Below, piece after piece: positions 61,611 through 61,627 of a stretch of DNA of 61,627 bases. The stretch is from positions 61,339-122,965 of the forward strand of contig NZ_AOIP01000040.1 of assembly GCF_000337535.1 (NCBI RefSeq). The letters are read 5' to 3'. The stretch is from Natrialba aegyptia DSM 13077. Its GTDB lineage: Archaea > Halobacteriota > Halobacteria > Halobacteriales > Natrialbaceae. The notes beneath the pieces are model-generated. The model did not search any database. It was not told where the DNA came from and was given only the letters and a program-made list of their open reading frames with translations. The first letter of the stretch is position 1. Each line of letters starts with the position of its first letter. The translations under genes and the position numbers were made by a program.

Positions 61611-61627
61611 CTGTCTCTTATACACAT
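61611..61627. other. Tn5/Nextera transposase-end adapter (sequencing artefact)
   Basis: The last 17 bases, CTGTCTCTTATACACAT, are the mosaic-end adapter used in transposase-based library kits. On the minus strand this codes MCIRDR, a well-known false N-terminus in databases. It is not genomic DNA and marks the contig edge. Confidence 0.95.

Overview
The window is haloarchaeal chromosomal DNA, most likely from a member of the Natrialbaceae (family inferred, not proven). The evidence is the acidic, Asp/Glu-rich proteins, strong G/C preference at third codon positions, Tat-type signal peptides with lipoboxes, TATA boxes about 27 bases before start codons (leaderless messages), a bacterio-opsin-activator-type regulator, a ureBCAGDEF urease operon and several decayed haloarchaeal insertion sequences. 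The left edge cuts a gene. The right edge is not genomic: the last 17 bases are a Tn5/Nextera adapter end.

Layout. 1-16.4 kb: tail of a surface propeller protein; an ABC exporter pair (833-2658); a threonine-synthase-like enzyme; an IS6 remnant; an alpha/beta hydrolase, a Bat-type regulator and a SnoaL-like protein; an HTH regulator; a D12 DNA adenine methylase; a Na+/H+ antiporter followed by a frame-broken trkH; a secreted M14 carboxypeptidase; a class III aminotransferase; and an SDR. 16.7-21.8 kb: one very large secreted subtilase with dockerin, CARDB and carboxypeptidase-regulatory repeats. 22.3-25.9 kb: a poly-gamma-glutamate capsule locus with an internally duplicated CapC, CapB and a PGA hydrolase-like protein, preceded by a markedly AT-rich stretch. 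26-31.6 kb: a decayed IS4 transposase, a methyltransferase, a PQQ-propeller lipoprotein, and an ABC exporter operon divergent from a TetR regulator across paired operator-like repeats. 31.6-34.2 kb: E1 beta and E1 alpha of a 2-oxoacid dehydrogenase, and DoxX. 34.2-39.9 kb: the complete urease operon on the minus strand.

40-53.1 kb: a methyltransferase, an M24 peptidase-like protein with an altered metal site, a parallel-beta-helix (pectate-lyase-like) protein preceded by an overlooked tiny Tat lipoprotein frame, an IclR regulator, a D-2-hydroxyacid dehydrogenase, a complete carbohydrate-type ABC importer and an inositol-monophosphatase-family enzyme. These look like one uptake and catabolism island for an unidentified carbohydrate. 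53.2-54.4 kb: an inactivated IS6-family element carrying a block of hairpins, abutting an older IS6 relic. 54.5-58.1 kb: a CoA-binding protein, a cupin, and an arsenic operon (arsR, ACR3-type efflux pump, arsenate reductase) behind a 31-bp tandem repeat. 58.4-61.6 kb: the 3' part of a large P-loop and helical-repeat protein truncated by the contig end.

The most unusual items are the hairpin block shared by two IS6 copies, the open reading frame that links ureC to ureA across one stop codon, the duplicated CapC, the operator-like repeats near 30.9 kb and 55.9 kb, the hidden lipoprotein frame at 43.3 kb and the adapter at the contig end. No CRISPR array, rRNA or tRNA gene was seen.
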